Source: an uncultured Collinsella sp. (lineage in GTDB: Bacteria > Actinomycetota > Coriobacteriia > Coriobacteriales > Coriobacteriaceae). From it: a DNA stretch of 64,000 bases. The translations under genes were made by a program, and so were the position numbers. The notes beneath the pieces were generated by a model. That model had not been told where the DNA came from and made no database searches. It worked only from the letters and a program-made list of their open reading frames with translations. Of the stretch, positions 1-8,053 are shown one piece after another; the stretch's first letter is position 1; each line of letters begins with the position of its first letter. The stretch lies in assembly GCA_900542905.1 (NCBI GenBank), contig UQPF01000004.1, positions 1 through 64,000 on the forward strand, read 5' to 3'.

Positions 1-104
1 TCGGGCACTTGGAACGGGGGAAACGGCGGTCGACGAAACTGGAGAGGAGGTATTACGAGCTCCTGTGCGAATTGGAGAGAGCGCTCCCGCAAACTGCCTC
101 TTGA
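1..104 (+). CDS. possible C-terminal tail of an upstream gene (partial)
   Basis: The third frame is open from the window edge to a TGA at 102-104 and gives 33 residues, rich in Arg, Glu and Leu, that could end a helical protein. Codon use is unlike the neighbours, with several AGG/AGA arginine codons, and another frame is also open here. I cannot name a family. It may be chance. Confidence 0.22.
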   Translation, partial: GHLERGKRRSTKLERRYYELLCELERALPQTAS

Positions 105-353
105 CAACTTATAGGAGCGTCGGTTTTGTTGTAAAAAAAGCCGGTCTGGTCGGCGAAACCCGATTTTTTCCCGCACTTCCGAAAACAGCGGTTCAGCAGC
201 GCCAAAAAATGCCCTCAAAATCGAGAGTTAATGAACAGGTGTAGCCGTTCGCCGCAAATTACCGTCCGTTTATAGAACCCACCCCCAGCGTGCTGTCCCC
301 TTACGGTTGAATAAATACACATCTATGGAATTACGTAAGAGAGGACTGTTCCT
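105..353. other. intergenic region before the first complete gene
   Basis: About 250 bases with A/T-rich stretches and no convincing gene. A TTGACA at 101-106 has no -10 box at the right distance. A ribosome binding site (AGAGGA) lies just before the ATG at 354. No repeat or riboswitch was recognised. Confidence 0.4.
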
Positions 354-1313
354 ATGAGCTACAAGACCGTTTGCGTTGCCGGCGGCGGCGTGCTGGGAAG
401 CCAGATTGCCTTTCAGGCTGCCTACTGCGGCTTTGATGTAACGATTTGGCTGCGCAGCGAGGGCAGCATCAGCCGCACCCAGCCCAAGATCGATCATGTG
501 CGCGAGGAGTACATCGCTGCTATCGAGGGCATGACGGACGGCACGGGCGAGTGGTGCGCCGGTATCGCCGATAGCGGCAAGCCCTTCGACAAGGAGGCGG
601 CACTCGCCGCCGTTGAGCGTGCCTACTCCACACTCAAGCTGGAGCTCGATCTTGCAAAGGCCGTTGCCGACGCCGACTTGGTCATCGAGTCTATGGCCGA
701 GGACACACAGGCAAAGATCGACTTCTACAAGAAGCTCGCCCCGGTTCTGCCGCAAAAGACCGTCATCGTCACAAACTCTTCCACGCTGCTGCCGAGCACC
801 TTTGCCAAGTACACTGGTCGCCCCGAGAAGTACCTGTCGCTGCACTTTGCCAACTCCATCTGGAAGAACAACATGACCGAGGTCATGGCCCAGGACCAGA
901 CCGACAAGCGCTATTTCGACGAGCTCGTCGACTTCGCCAACGACATTCGCATGCTGGCACTTCCCGTCAACAAGGAAAAGAACGGTTACCTGCTCAACTC
1001 TATGCTGGTGCCGTGGCTGCTCTCGGGCCTTGACCTGTATGTCTCGGGCGTCAGCGACCCCAAGAGTATCGACCTCGCATGGACGCGCGGCACTGGCGCT
1101 CCCAAGGGCCCATTCCGCGTATTCGACACCGTGGGTATCCAGACGGCCTACAACATCGTTATGCAGTATCAGAAGGTCCCGGGCATGGTGAGCCCGTTGC
1201 TCAAAAAGATGATGATGCCCTACAACTTTAAGGCTATGGCGTCCGTCCTCAAGAAGATGCTCGACGAAGGCAAGCTGGGCGAAAGCTCGGGCGAGGGCTT
1301 CTTCAAGTACTAA
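354..1313 (+). CDS. 3-hydroxyacyl-CoA dehydrogenase family protein
   Basis: A 319-residue NAD-dependent dehydrogenase of the 3-hydroxyacyl/3-hydroxybutyryl-CoA type, expected to interconvert 3-hydroxyacyl-CoA and 3-ketoacyl-CoA in the cytoplasm. The N-terminal Rossmann loop GGGVLGS is at residues 10-16, an acidic patch with Glu112 follows, and the family's catalytic histidine fits His164 in SLHFANS, where typical members read MHFFNP. The C-terminal third matches the helical dimerisation domain. The altered His motif means the substrate may not be a simple acyl-CoA. No other beta-oxidation or butyrate genes are nearby, so its pathway is open. The ATG follows an AGAGGA site. Confidence 0.8.
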   Translation: MSYKTVCVAGGGVLGSQIAFQAAYCGFDVTIWLRSEGSISRTQPKIDHVREEYIAAIEGMTDGTGEWCAGIADSGKPFDKEAALAAVERAYSTLKLELDLAKAVADADLVIESMAEDTQAKIDFYKKLAPVLPQKTVIVTNSSTLLPSTFAKYTGRPEKYLSLHFANSIWKNNMTEVMAQDQTDKRYFDELVDFANDIRMLALPVNKEKNGYLLNSMLVPWLLSGLDLYVSGVSDPKSIDLAWTRGTGAPKGPFRVFDTVGIQTAYNIVMQYQKVPGMVSPLLKKMMMPYNFKAMASVLKKMLDEGKLGESSGEGFFKY

Positions 1314-1352
1314 AAAATGACCTCTCGGGGACGGAGGAAAACGGATCATTTT
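1314..1352. repeat. GGGGAC-loop hairpin, copy F
   Basis: Begins directly after the TAA of the dehydrogenase gene. Arms AAAATGA (1314-1320) and TCATTTT (1346-1352) flank a loop containing CGGGGACGG. It is the most divergent of the six stop-codon-adjacent copies and its membership is less sure. Confidence 0.45.
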
Positions 1353-1368
1353 CGTCCGCCAACAGTGA

Positions 1369-1872
1369 GAAGATGGATCCAGAAATAGAAAGGAGTGGCA
1401 ATGGGCCGGCTCGGGCTTTGAGGACAAGTTGCTGCAGGCCCAGGGCGATTTTTCGCTCAACGCGGGCCAGCACAGCGTGACGTATCTGCCGAGTTCTGAC
1501 ACGGCAACGACCGGTCGCTATCAGGTGCTGCTATACGACAACAACTTTGGTGCGGCCGAAAGCTATCCCAAGTTCGACTGGGGCCAGCTGGGCTCCGCGG
1601 TGGTGACCGACTACAACAAGGGCACGCATTCGTTTGGGCGCATCTTTACAGTGGACGAGACGGCGCACACCTACGAACTTGAGGACCAGATCGCCGTGCC
1701 GTTTTCGGGCTATGTGAGCAGTGCGCAGCGCGTTGGCGATTCAAATAGCATGCTCGTGGCATCGGGCCAGGCCAAGACCTTTACCGAGTACGATCGGTAT
1801 GGTCTACCCATCGCTACCTTTGAGATGGAAGCCGAAAAGTACATCTATCGCGTGTACAAGTACGATCTGTAG
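1369..1872 (+). pseudogene. C-terminal remnant of an aryl-sulfate sulfotransferase
   Basis: The frame is open from after a TGA at 1366-1368 to the TAG at 1870-1872. It contains no credible start: the first candidates are a TTG at 1429 and an out-of-frame ATG after a good-looking ribosome site at 1391. The translated sequence (AGQHSV, then LLYDNN, then the SFGRIFTVDE region and a final IYRVYKYDL) resembles the last ~150 residues of large anaerobe aryl-sulfate sulfotransferases, which usually exceed 550 residues. The N-terminal three quarters, with most of the propeller and the catalytic histidines, are absent. I read this as a deletion remnant. A short expressed fragment cannot be excluded. 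Confidence 0.6.
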
Positions 1873-1886
1873 GGCCGCGCTCTGCA

Positions 1887-3026
1887 TCACTTCACGTCAA
1901 ATTCCACGCGATCGAGCTCGGGCACATTGAGGTCGATGAGCTTGCGGGCGATGTGACGGTCGTGTGCCCCGAGCGCCTCGCTTGTCGTCACATGGGCGAC
2001 AATCTCGCGCTCGACGATGCCCTCCTCCTCGCCTTCGGTAGACGAGGTCTCGACGGCGACGGTGTAGTCCTTAAAGCCTGGCAGCACCGCCGCAAGCTCG
2101 CGCGTGGTTTCGGTGACGCCGTAGCCGTCCTGCACGCCGGCCTGCGCCGAGCCAATGGAACCCGCCGTCATAACGATGCAGGGGATGGCAAAGATCACCG
2201 TGCCCACGATGATGCGGCGGCGCACCTTGCGCGATAGCTCGTCGACCTCGGCATTTTCCTCGGCAGTCACAATACCGTCGCCGTTCAGGTCGCGCTTGAG
2301 CGGCACGCGCAAAAGAAGCAGAACGGCTTCGGCGGCCAGCGCGATAAAGACCACGTTGATGCCAAACTCATAAAGCGCCGAGAGAAACAGCGACCCACTT
2401 GCGATGGCGATGCCATAGCCCGCCGCGCACAGGGGCGGCATCAGCGCGGTTGCCACGGCCACGCCGGCGATGAGCGTGGCGGGTTCCTGGTCGCGCGAGT
2501 TGCCCAGGCCACCCGCAAAGCCGCCCGCGAGCGCGACGGCAAGGTCCCAAACAGTCGGTGTCGAATTGTCGATGATGGCGGCCGTGGTGGTGCCAAGGGG
2601 CGAGAGCTTAAAGTACAACGTGGACGTGACCAGGCAAAAGGCCATCTGTAGAGCCAAGCTCGCGACGGCCTCAAGGGTGATCTCGCGGTCGAGCGTGGCG
2701 ATGCCGTATGCCATGGCAAGGACCGAGCCCATGAGCGGGCAGATGAGCATGGCGCCTACAATGGCGATATCCGAGTCGATATCGAGGCCGACGCTCGCGA
2801 TGAGCATAGCGATGATGAGGATGCACAGGTGAGAGCCGGTCAGGCGCGCCCCGTTTACAAAGCGCTTGCGAATCACGTGATAGGGCGCGCGTCCCTCGCG
2901 AATGTTGAATGCCTGCTTTAGAAAGCGGCTTGCGTTCTTCATGGCCTCGCTGTGGGCGGGGCGGATGCCATGGCGCCGATGATGGCGCTCGCGCAGTCGC
3001 TTGAGCTGTTGTTTATCGAGTTCCAT
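1887..3026 (-). CDS. DUF389 family membrane protein (TIGR00341-like)
   Basis: A 379-residue integral membrane protein. A basic N-terminus (about 55 residues) is followed by hydrophobic helices, including IASVGLDIDSDIAIVGAMLI and the PLMG motif typical of DUF389. The cytoplasmic insert DLNGDGIVTAEENAEV (around residues 245-260) resembles a single EF-hand loop. A C-terminal soluble domain of about 90 residues contains a Glu-rich stretch. The biochemical role of DUF389 proteins is not established. It converges on the sulfotransferase remnant with 14 bases between them and lies downstream of, and parallel to, the OPT transporter. Confidence 0.8.
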   Translation of the reverse strand: MELDKQQLKRLRERHHRRHGIRPAHSEAMKNASRFLKQAFNIREGRAPYHVIRKRFVNGARLTGSHLCILIIAMLIASVGLDIDSDIAIVGAMLICPLMGSVLAMAYGIATLDREITLEAVASLALQMAFCLVTSTLYFKLSPLGTTTAAIIDNSTPTVWDLAVALAGGFAGGLGNSRDQEPATLIAGVAVATALMPPLCAAGYGIAIASGSLFLSALYEFGINVVFIALAAEAVLLLLRVPLKRDLNGDGIVTAEENAEVDELSRKVRRRIIVGTVIFAIPCIVMTAGSIGSAQAGVQDGYGVTETTRELAAVLPGFKDYTVAVETSSTEGEEEGIVEREIVAHVTTSEALGAHDRHIARKLIDLNVPELDRVEFDVK

Positions 3027-3177
3027 GCTTACCTCGTTCTGGCACGGGCTGCGTATCCCGCCCGTCGTCTTTACTCTACACCGCGCTGAGCAAGGTGTCA
3101 GAAAAGGTTTGTTGACCTGGAAGTCAGGCTAATCGGCTTGACTAAAAACGCCGTGAGGATCATAAGAGTCGAATAGA

Positions 3178-3216
3178 CAAAAAAGCGCGGGGCCGGTTTG
3201 ATTCCGACCCCGCGCT
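3178..3216 (-). terminator. terminator of the OPT transporter gene
   Basis: A 13-bp stem (3184-3196 with 3204-3216, one wobble) with a 7-base loop. On the minus strand it is followed by a T-run (A-run at 3178-3184 on the plus strand). It sits 26 bases past the transporter stop codon. Confidence 0.85.
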
Positions 3217-3241
3217 CTGCGCTGGTGCGTTGTTGGTCGGC

Positions 3242-4945
3242 CTACCCCAGCAGGCTCAGGCCAACAGAGACAAACGCCAGGATAACGCCGACGATAGACT
3301 CGCCGCCCAGCAGGCCGCTGGCGACAACCAGGCCCTGCTCCTGGAAGGCGGCGTCCTTGGCGGCCTTCTCCTCGTCCGAAAGACCGGCCTCGGCGTCGCG
3401 GTGAGCGGCCCACTTGTCGTAGGCGAGCTTAACGCAGGAGCCCAGGAAGGCCGTGAGCGACATGTAGAACGGCAGGTACACGCCCAGGCCGATCATCATG
3501 GCCGGAATGCCGAGCCAGTACATGACGATGCCGGCGATAAAGCCGCCAACGAACCACGGCACGCTCGGGATGCCCGAGACCATGGTGGCGACGACGCTTG
3601 CCTGCGCGGCAACAAAGCTCTTGTCGGGACCAAAGGCGTCCGGGCCATAGGCGGTGACGAGCGCGACCATGACGGCTGCGGCGACCAGGGCGCCCACGAT
3701 GCCGCCGATGGCTTGGCCGATCCACTGCGCACGCGGGTTGGTGCCCAGCACGGCGCCGGCCTTAAAGTCGTTCATGACGTCGCCCGCAAGGCCGCACGCC
3801 ACGGCTACGATGCCGGCGATAAAGAACAGCTTGACCTGAGCGAGCTGCGCGAAGGCGGCAACGATGAGCATGACGATGAGGCCGAAGATCTCCATGGGGT
3901 CGATGCCCGTCTGGCCGCAGCTCTGCGCGCTCATGATGGTGGTGACAAAGGTGAACAGCGTGACGATGACGGCCGGAACGGGGCCAAGGTCGAGCACGAT
4001 GGCGATGATCACGGCGATGGCGGCAGCGCCCAGGCCGATGATACCGGCGTCGAGCTTAAGGGAGCCCGAGATGAGCGACTGCTCGTCGGTGTCGGTGGAG
4101 CTGTCGGCGGCGAGGCCGCGGACGATACCGGCGACCTGCGGCAAGATGTCCTTGAGGACGACGGCGACGCCAAAGCCCATCATGAGGCCCATACCCAGGG
4201 ACTTAACAATGCCCTGTGCGGTCATAACGTCAAACAGGCCGGCAGCGGTGCCGCCGACAATGATGCCAAAATTGCCCAGCAGCGCGCCGGCAAACCAGAA
4301 CGCGACGGGGGCGAAGCCCACCAAAAAGCCGATGGACAGCAACATGGGTGAGTTATAGATGGCAAAGGTCACGCCGGGGATATTGAGCGTGCACAGCATA
4401 CTGGGCACCACGCCCAGGGCGTCGCGCAGCACGCTGTAGATGCCTGCGATGGCCATGGAGCCAAAGAGCTGTTTGCCGATCTTGCCGCCGGCCTCGGTCG
4501 CGCGCAGGGTCTGAGCTGCGGCGTTGCCAGTGGGGAACTCAAGCGCGGCGTCCACGATAAAGTGACGGTGGATGAGCGCTGTCGCCAGAAGGCCCAAGAC
4601 GGTGCCGGCGAGCGCCACGATAAACATGTCGAGCCAGCTGATCTGGTCGGCATAGCCCAGCATCCAGGCGCCCGGGATGGTAAACGCCAGGCCGCCGGCG
4701 ACCATGGCGCCCGCGGACATGATGGTATGGGTGACGTTGGCCTCGTTGAGGCTGGCGTTACCCATGAGCTTAAGGAAGAACAGCGAGATGACGGCAGCGA
4801 AAATGATTGGCCAGGGGAGTGCGCCCATCTTGAGGGCCGTGTAGGCCGAGCTTGCCGTGATGATCACGCAGCCAAGGACGCCGATGACGACGCCGCGCAG
4901 CGTGAGTTGCCCGCGCATCGAGGCGCGGTTCGAGGGATTGCTCAT
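3242..4945 (-). CDS. OPT family oligopeptide/metal-chelate transporter
   Basis: A 567-residue polytopic membrane protein of the oligopeptide transporter superfamily, whose prokaryotic members import small peptides or metal chelates by proton coupling. The N-terminus runs into the diagnostic TLRGVVIGVLGCVIITASSA, then ALPWPIIFAAVIS, NEANVTHTIMSAGA and an EFPTGNAAAQTL motif. About 14-16 hydrophobic segments are visible. A soluble linker with DSSTDTDEQS lies near residue 285. The substrate cannot be told from sequence. AAGGAG precedes the ATG at 4945. It is divergent from coaX and ends in a strong terminator, so it is probably a single-gene unit. Confidence 0.88.
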   Translation of the reverse strand: MSNPSNRASMRGQLTLRGVVIGVLGCVIITASSAYTALKMGALPWPIIFAAVISLFFLKLMGNASLNEANVTHTIMSAGAMVAGGLAFTIPGAWMLGYADQISWLDMFIVALAGTVLGLLATALIHRHFIVDAALEFPTGNAAAQTLRATEAGGKIGKQLFGSMAIAGIYSVLRDALGVVPSMLCTLNIPGVTFAIYNSPMLLSIGFLVGFAPVAFWFAGALLGNFGIIVGGTAAGLFDVMTAQGIVKSLGMGLMMGFGVAVVLKDILPQVAGIVRGLAADSSTDTDEQSLISGSLKLDAGIIGLGAAAIAVIIAIVLDLGPVPAVIVTLFTFVTTIMSAQSCGQTGIDPMEIFGLIVMLIVAAFAQLAQVKLFFIAGIVAVACGLAGDVMNDFKAGAVLGTNPRAQWIGQAIGGIVGALVAAAVMVALVTAYGPDAFGPDKSFVAAQASVVATMVSGIPSVPWFVGGFIAGIVMYWLGIPAMMIGLGVYLPFYMSLTAFLGSCVKLAYDKWAAHRDAEAGLSDEEKAAKDAAFQEQGLVVASGLLGGESIVGVILAFVSVGLSLLG

Positions 4946-5137
4946 ATAGAACTCCTTTGCGTATATCCGCTTCCCCCGGGAGCGCCGCTACGGATACGGC
5001 GCGGGAAGTCGGGTTACCAAGGGCCGCCGCGTGAGCTCGCAAACGACCGCGCACCAGTATAGCCGCAAGTTAGTCATTTTGGGATGACTGGTTTAGGTAG
5101 GCGATATACTGCTGGGCAGACGAAAGGAGCGCCGACG

Positions 5138-5989
5138 ATGCTTAATGGGTGCGCATATATATTGACGATCGACGTGGGCAACACGTTCATTCGCTTTGGC
5201 CTGTTTGCCGAAGATTCGGCCGCGGCGCAGGAGCGCCCGCTCGCGACGTGCGAGATCACGACGCCGTCGAGCATCACAGCAGACGAGGCGCGCATGCGTC
5301 TCGTGCAGGTCATGGGCGCGCTCGCCGCCGATGCGGGTGTGCCCGGGGTGCTCGTACCCGCCGCGGCCGTGCTGAGCTGTGTGGTCCCGGCGCTCGAGCG
5401 CCCGTGGAAGGCGGCGCTTTCCCGTACCTGCACGGGGCGCGTGCTCACGGTGGGGCCGGGACTTAAGACCGGCATGCCCGTGCACTACGACGATCCGGCC
5501 GAGATTGGCCCCGACCGCATTGCCGATGCCGTGGCGGCCCGCGCCGTCTACGGCTCGCCGTGCATCGTGATTGACCTGGGCACGACGACCAATATCGAGG
5601 TCATCGACGCGCATGGCACCTTTGTTGGTGGCGTTATCGCGCCGGGGCTGGCGCTCGGCGCCCGCTCGCTTTCGGCGGCAGCAGCGCGCCTGCCTCAGGT
5701 TGAGCCCTCGGCGCCGACGCACGTCATCGGCCGCAATACGCGCGAGGCCATGCGCTCGGGCGTGGTTTTGGGCGAGGTGGCCCGCATCGACGGCATGCTC
5801 GACATGGTGCTCGCCGAGATGCGTGCGACCAAGGCCGCGGGGGAGGGCGATGTGCCCATCGTCATTACCGGCGACGATGCCGAGGCGCTTGCGGCGCTGG
5901 TCGGCCACAGCCTGACGGTAGACGACGCACTGACGCTGCGGGGTCTCGCCGAGCTGTATCGCATCAACCAAAAGCCCCGCCGCGTGTAA
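5138..5989 (+). CDS. coaX: type III pantothenate kinase
   Basis: Phosphorylates pantothenate, the first step of coenzyme A synthesis. CoaX is an ASKHA-fold kinase that needs a monovalent cation. The start at 5138 (AAAGGAGC just upstream) gives 283 residues beginning close to the phosphate loop TIDVGNTFIRFG; an earlier in-frame ATG at 5084 has no ribosome site. Other family motifs are GPDRIADAVAAR near residue 127 and IDLGTTTNIEVID near 147, followed by GGVIAPGLALG. Length is close to the usual 255-280. It stands alone between a divergent transporter and the dCMP deaminase gene. Confidence 0.9.
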   Translation: MLNGCAYILTIDVGNTFIRFGLFAEDSAAAQERPLATCEITTPSSITADEARMRLVQVMGALAADAGVPGVLVPAAAVLSCVVPALERPWKAALSRTCTGRVLTVGPGLKTGMPVHYDDPAEIGPDRIADAVAARAVYGSPCIVIDLGTTTNIEVIDAHGTFVGGVIAPGLALGARSLSAAAARLPQVEPSAPTHVIGRNTREAMRSGVVLGEVARIDGMLDMVLAEMRATKAAGEGDVPIVITGDDAEALAALVGHSLTVDDALTLRGLAELYRINQKPRRV

Positions 5990-6030
5990 AAGTGAGGGCG
6001 CCGGCGGGACAAACGCCTCCACCTTTCACC

Positions 6031-6039
6031 TGCTACAAT
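6031..6039 (+). promoter_or_regulatory. extended -10 promoter candidate before the dCMP deaminase gene
   Basis: TGCTACAAT reads as an extended -10 (TGnTACAAT) about 35 bases before the chosen start. There is no clear -35. Its position argues against translation from the earlier ATG at 6038. Confidence 0.42.
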
Positions 6040-6073
6040 GGGTCAAACTATTGCGATTACGGAGGTGTCTGCC

Positions 6074-6598
6074 ATGTCGGACGATCTTCATCAAACTTCG
6101 TCAGGCAAGCGCCTGGACGTCATTAGCTGGGACGAGTTCTTTATGAGCGTGGCCATCGCCGCGCAGCGCCGCAGCAAGGACCCCAACACGCAGGTGGGTG
6201 CGTGCATCGCCAACACCAACCACCGCATCCTTTCGGTGGGCTACAACGGTACACCCTCGGCGCTCAACGACGACTTTTTTCCGTGGGGTACGAGCGACGA
6301 CCCGCTGCAGGACAAGCACAACTACGTGGTCCATGCCGAGGCCAACGCCGTGCTCAACTACCGTGGCTCGCTCAAGGACCTCGAGGGTTCCACGGTCTAC
6401 GTCACGCTGTTCCCGTGCCACGACTGCGCCAAGATTTTGGCTCAGGTGGGTGTGGGCGAGGTCGTCTACCTGGACAACAAGTACGCCGACACCGATGACG
6501 GCCGTATCAGCCGCCGCATTCTCGACTCCTGTGGCATCAGCTACCGCCAGGTCATCGTCGATGTCCAGATTGGTACCGGGGGACAGGCTCGACAGTAA
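6074..6598 (+). CDS. deoxycytidylate (dCMP) deaminase
   Basis: A zinc-dependent cytidine/deoxycytidylate deaminase that makes dUMP from dCMP for thymidylate synthesis; the ComEB-type family is close. The 174-residue product has the catalytic HAEANAVLN motif and the zinc pair in PCHDCA. GYNGTP, near residue 55, fits the deoxynucleotide-binding segment of the family. The start at 6074 is chosen because GGAGGTG lies 7 bases before it and the upstream ATG at 6038 overlaps a promoter-like -10. Its immediate neighbours are unrelated housekeeping genes. Confidence 0.87.
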   Translation: MSDDLHQTSSGKRLDVISWDEFFMSVAIAAQRRSKDPNTQVGACIANTNHRILSVGYNGTPSALNDDFFPWGTSDDPLQDKHNYVVHAEANAVLNYRGSLKDLEGSTVYVTLFPCHDCAKILAQVGVGEVVYLDNKYADTDDGRISRRILDSCGISYRQVIVDVQIGTGGQARQ

Positions 6599-6769
6599 TA
6601 TGCGTTGTCGCTATCTGACGACGAACGCAGCTCAAAGAGCCCCGTCCCAAATTGACTACTCGTGAAAGTCGCGTCTGCGCGCATGGACGGCTCGTGAGCG
6701 GGTACATGGCTGTAGTAACATAGCTTCTGTCCGCGGGCGTGCCCGCGTTATTGTGAGAAAGGAGCCCCT

Positions 6770-7048
6770 GTGGCTGTTAACGAAGAGCTGCTTAAGAAGG
6801 TTCTTGAAGAGATTCGCCCCAACCTGCAGGCCGACGGCGGCGATATGGAGTATGTGGGCGTCGACGACGAGGGCGTCGTCAAACTGGAGCTGCAGGGCGC
6901 TTGCGCCGGCTGCCCCATGAGCTCGCTGACCCTGTCCATGGGCATTGAGCGTATCCTGAAGGAGCATGTGCCCGGCGTTACCCGCGTTGAGCAGGTCAAT
7001 GCTTCCGGCGAGGCCGAGGACCTGTACGACGAGTACGCGCCGTTCTAA
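6770..7048 (+). CDS. NifU-like C-terminal domain iron-sulfur scaffold protein
   Basis: A 92-residue single-domain protein matching the C-terminal (Nfu) domain of NifU, which carries or transfers iron-sulfur clusters. The signature runs RPNLQADGGDMEYV and then the CAGCP cluster-binding CxxC at about residues 45-48. The gene starts with GTG at 6770 behind GAAAGGAGC. No suf or isc genes are in the window, so partner proteins must be encoded elsewhere. Such short Nfu proteins are common in Actinomycetota and Bacillota. Confidence 0.88.
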   Translation: MAVNEELLKKVLEEIRPNLQADGGDMEYVGVDDEGVVKLELQGACAGCPMSSLTLSMGIERILKEHVPGVTRVEQVNASGEAEDLYDEYAPF

Positions 7049-7097
7049 GATGCGAAAGCTGCGGACGGCATACTCCGCATAGACGTTACGCCCAAAT

Positions 7098-7130
7098 ATG
7101 CGGCTGCGAGCGCAAGGCCCGCGGCCGCAT
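7098..7130. terminator. hairpin between the NifU-like gene and lgt
   Basis: ATGCGGCTGC (7098-7107) pairs with GCGGCCGCAT (7121-7130) with one wobble, followed by TTTGT. It is terminator-like with a short T-run and probably separates the two genes. Confidence 0.45.
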
Positions 7131-7157
7131 TTGTATGTAGGGAGTAGGAGGGTCGAC

Positions 7158-7979
7158 ATGCTCAACGACCTCTACCATATGCTTGATCCCGTCGCCATCT
7201 CGACGGGGCCCATCACCATCTACTGGTACGGCTTGGCCTATGTGGTCGGAGCTCTGCTCACGGCGGTCGTCATGTACCGCACGCAGCGCCGTTGGGGTTT
7301 TGACATTACGATTGACGACCTTACGAGTGTCGTGGTCGGCGTGGTCTTTGGCCTCATTATCGGTGCGCGCCTGTTCTACGTCGTCTTTTACGGTGATGGC
7401 TACTATTGGACCCACCCGCTCGAGATCTTTGCCACCAACGAGGGCGGCATGAGCTTCCATGGCGGTTTGGTGGGCGGCATTATTGGCGGCGTGCTCGTGT
7501 GCCGCATGTACAAGCTCGACGCCTGGACCATCGCCGACCTTGCCGTCATAGGCGCGCCGCTGGCCTTGTGCCTGGGCCGTTGTGCCAACTTTGTCAACGG
7601 AGAGCTGTGGGGCAAGCCGACCGATCTGCCCTGGGGTGTGGTTTTTGGCGGGACTGCGGGCGATATGCCGCGTCACCCCTCCCAGCTCTACGAGGCATTT
7701 CTTGAGGGCATCGTGCTCTTCTGTATTTTGCAGGTGCTCAGCCGCAAAAAGCCGCTGCTGCCCCAGGGTACGTTTATGGGCGTGTTCGTGATGGGGTACG
7801 GCATCGTCCGCTTTCTCGTTGAGTTTGTGCGCGTGCCCGATGCGCAGCTGGGCTATCTGCTGAGTGGCGTCATCACCATGGGTCAGCTGCTGAGCCTGCC
7901 GCTTGTAATCGCGGGCCTGGCGCTCATCATCTTTGCTCGTCGTCGCAACCAACCCCAGCGCATCTACCTCGACGCCTAA
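7158..7979 (+). CDS. lgt: prolipoprotein diacylglyceryl transferase
   Basis: Transfers diacylglycerol from phosphatidylglycerol to the lipobox cysteine of prolipoproteins, the first step of lipoprotein maturation in the membrane. The 273-residue product has about seven membrane segments, the SFHGGLVGG motif near residue 103 and the signature LGRCANFVNGELWG near residue 140, whose Arg and Asn/Glu are essential in the family. The ATG at 7158 follows GGAGGG; a longer reading from 7098 runs through the preceding hairpin and was rejected. The following membrane-protein gene is in the same direction with 74 bases between. Confidence 0.93.
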   Translation: MLNDLYHMLDPVAISTGPITIYWYGLAYVVGALLTAVVMYRTQRRWGFDITIDDLTSVVVGVVFGLIIGARLFYVVFYGDGYYWTHPLEIFATNEGGMSFHGGLVGGIIGGVLVCRMYKLDAWTIADLAVIGAPLALCLGRCANFVNGELWGKPTDLPWGVVFGGTAGDMPRHPSQLYEAFLEGIVLFCILQVLSRKKPLLPQGTFMGVFVMGYGIVRFLVEFVRVPDAQLGYLLSGVITMGQLLSLPLVIAGLALIIFARRRNQPQRIYLDA

Positions 7980-7981
7980 CT

Positions 7982-8010
7982 ACCACAAAGGGGACAGGCA
8001 CCTTTGTGGT
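7982..8010. repeat. GGGACAGG-loop hairpin, copy A
   Basis: A perfect 10-bp inverted repeat, ACCACAAAGG (7982-7991) with CCTTTGTGGT (8001-8010), around a 9-base loop GGACAGGCA. It begins 3 bases after the TAA of lgt. It is one of seven structurally similar copies in this window. Confidence 0.85.
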
Positions 8011-8053
8011 GGTCTTGCCGAGTTTGATAGGTTTCTAGAAAGGCTTTCGGACT

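Noticed and set aside
101..106. TTGACA as a -35 box
   Set aside because: No -10 sequence lies 16-18 bases downstream.
270..1502. 410-residue antisense reading frame opposite the dehydrogenase gene
   Set aside because: It mirrors GC-rich codons of the real gene, has no ribosome site and no family resemblance. The same holds for other long antisense frames, such as those opposite groEL, asnB, lysS, the activase gene and clpC.
6560..6598. GGGGGACAGG at the end of the dCMP deaminase gene as another hairpin-family member
   Set aside because: No inverted arms flank it and it lies within the coding sequence.
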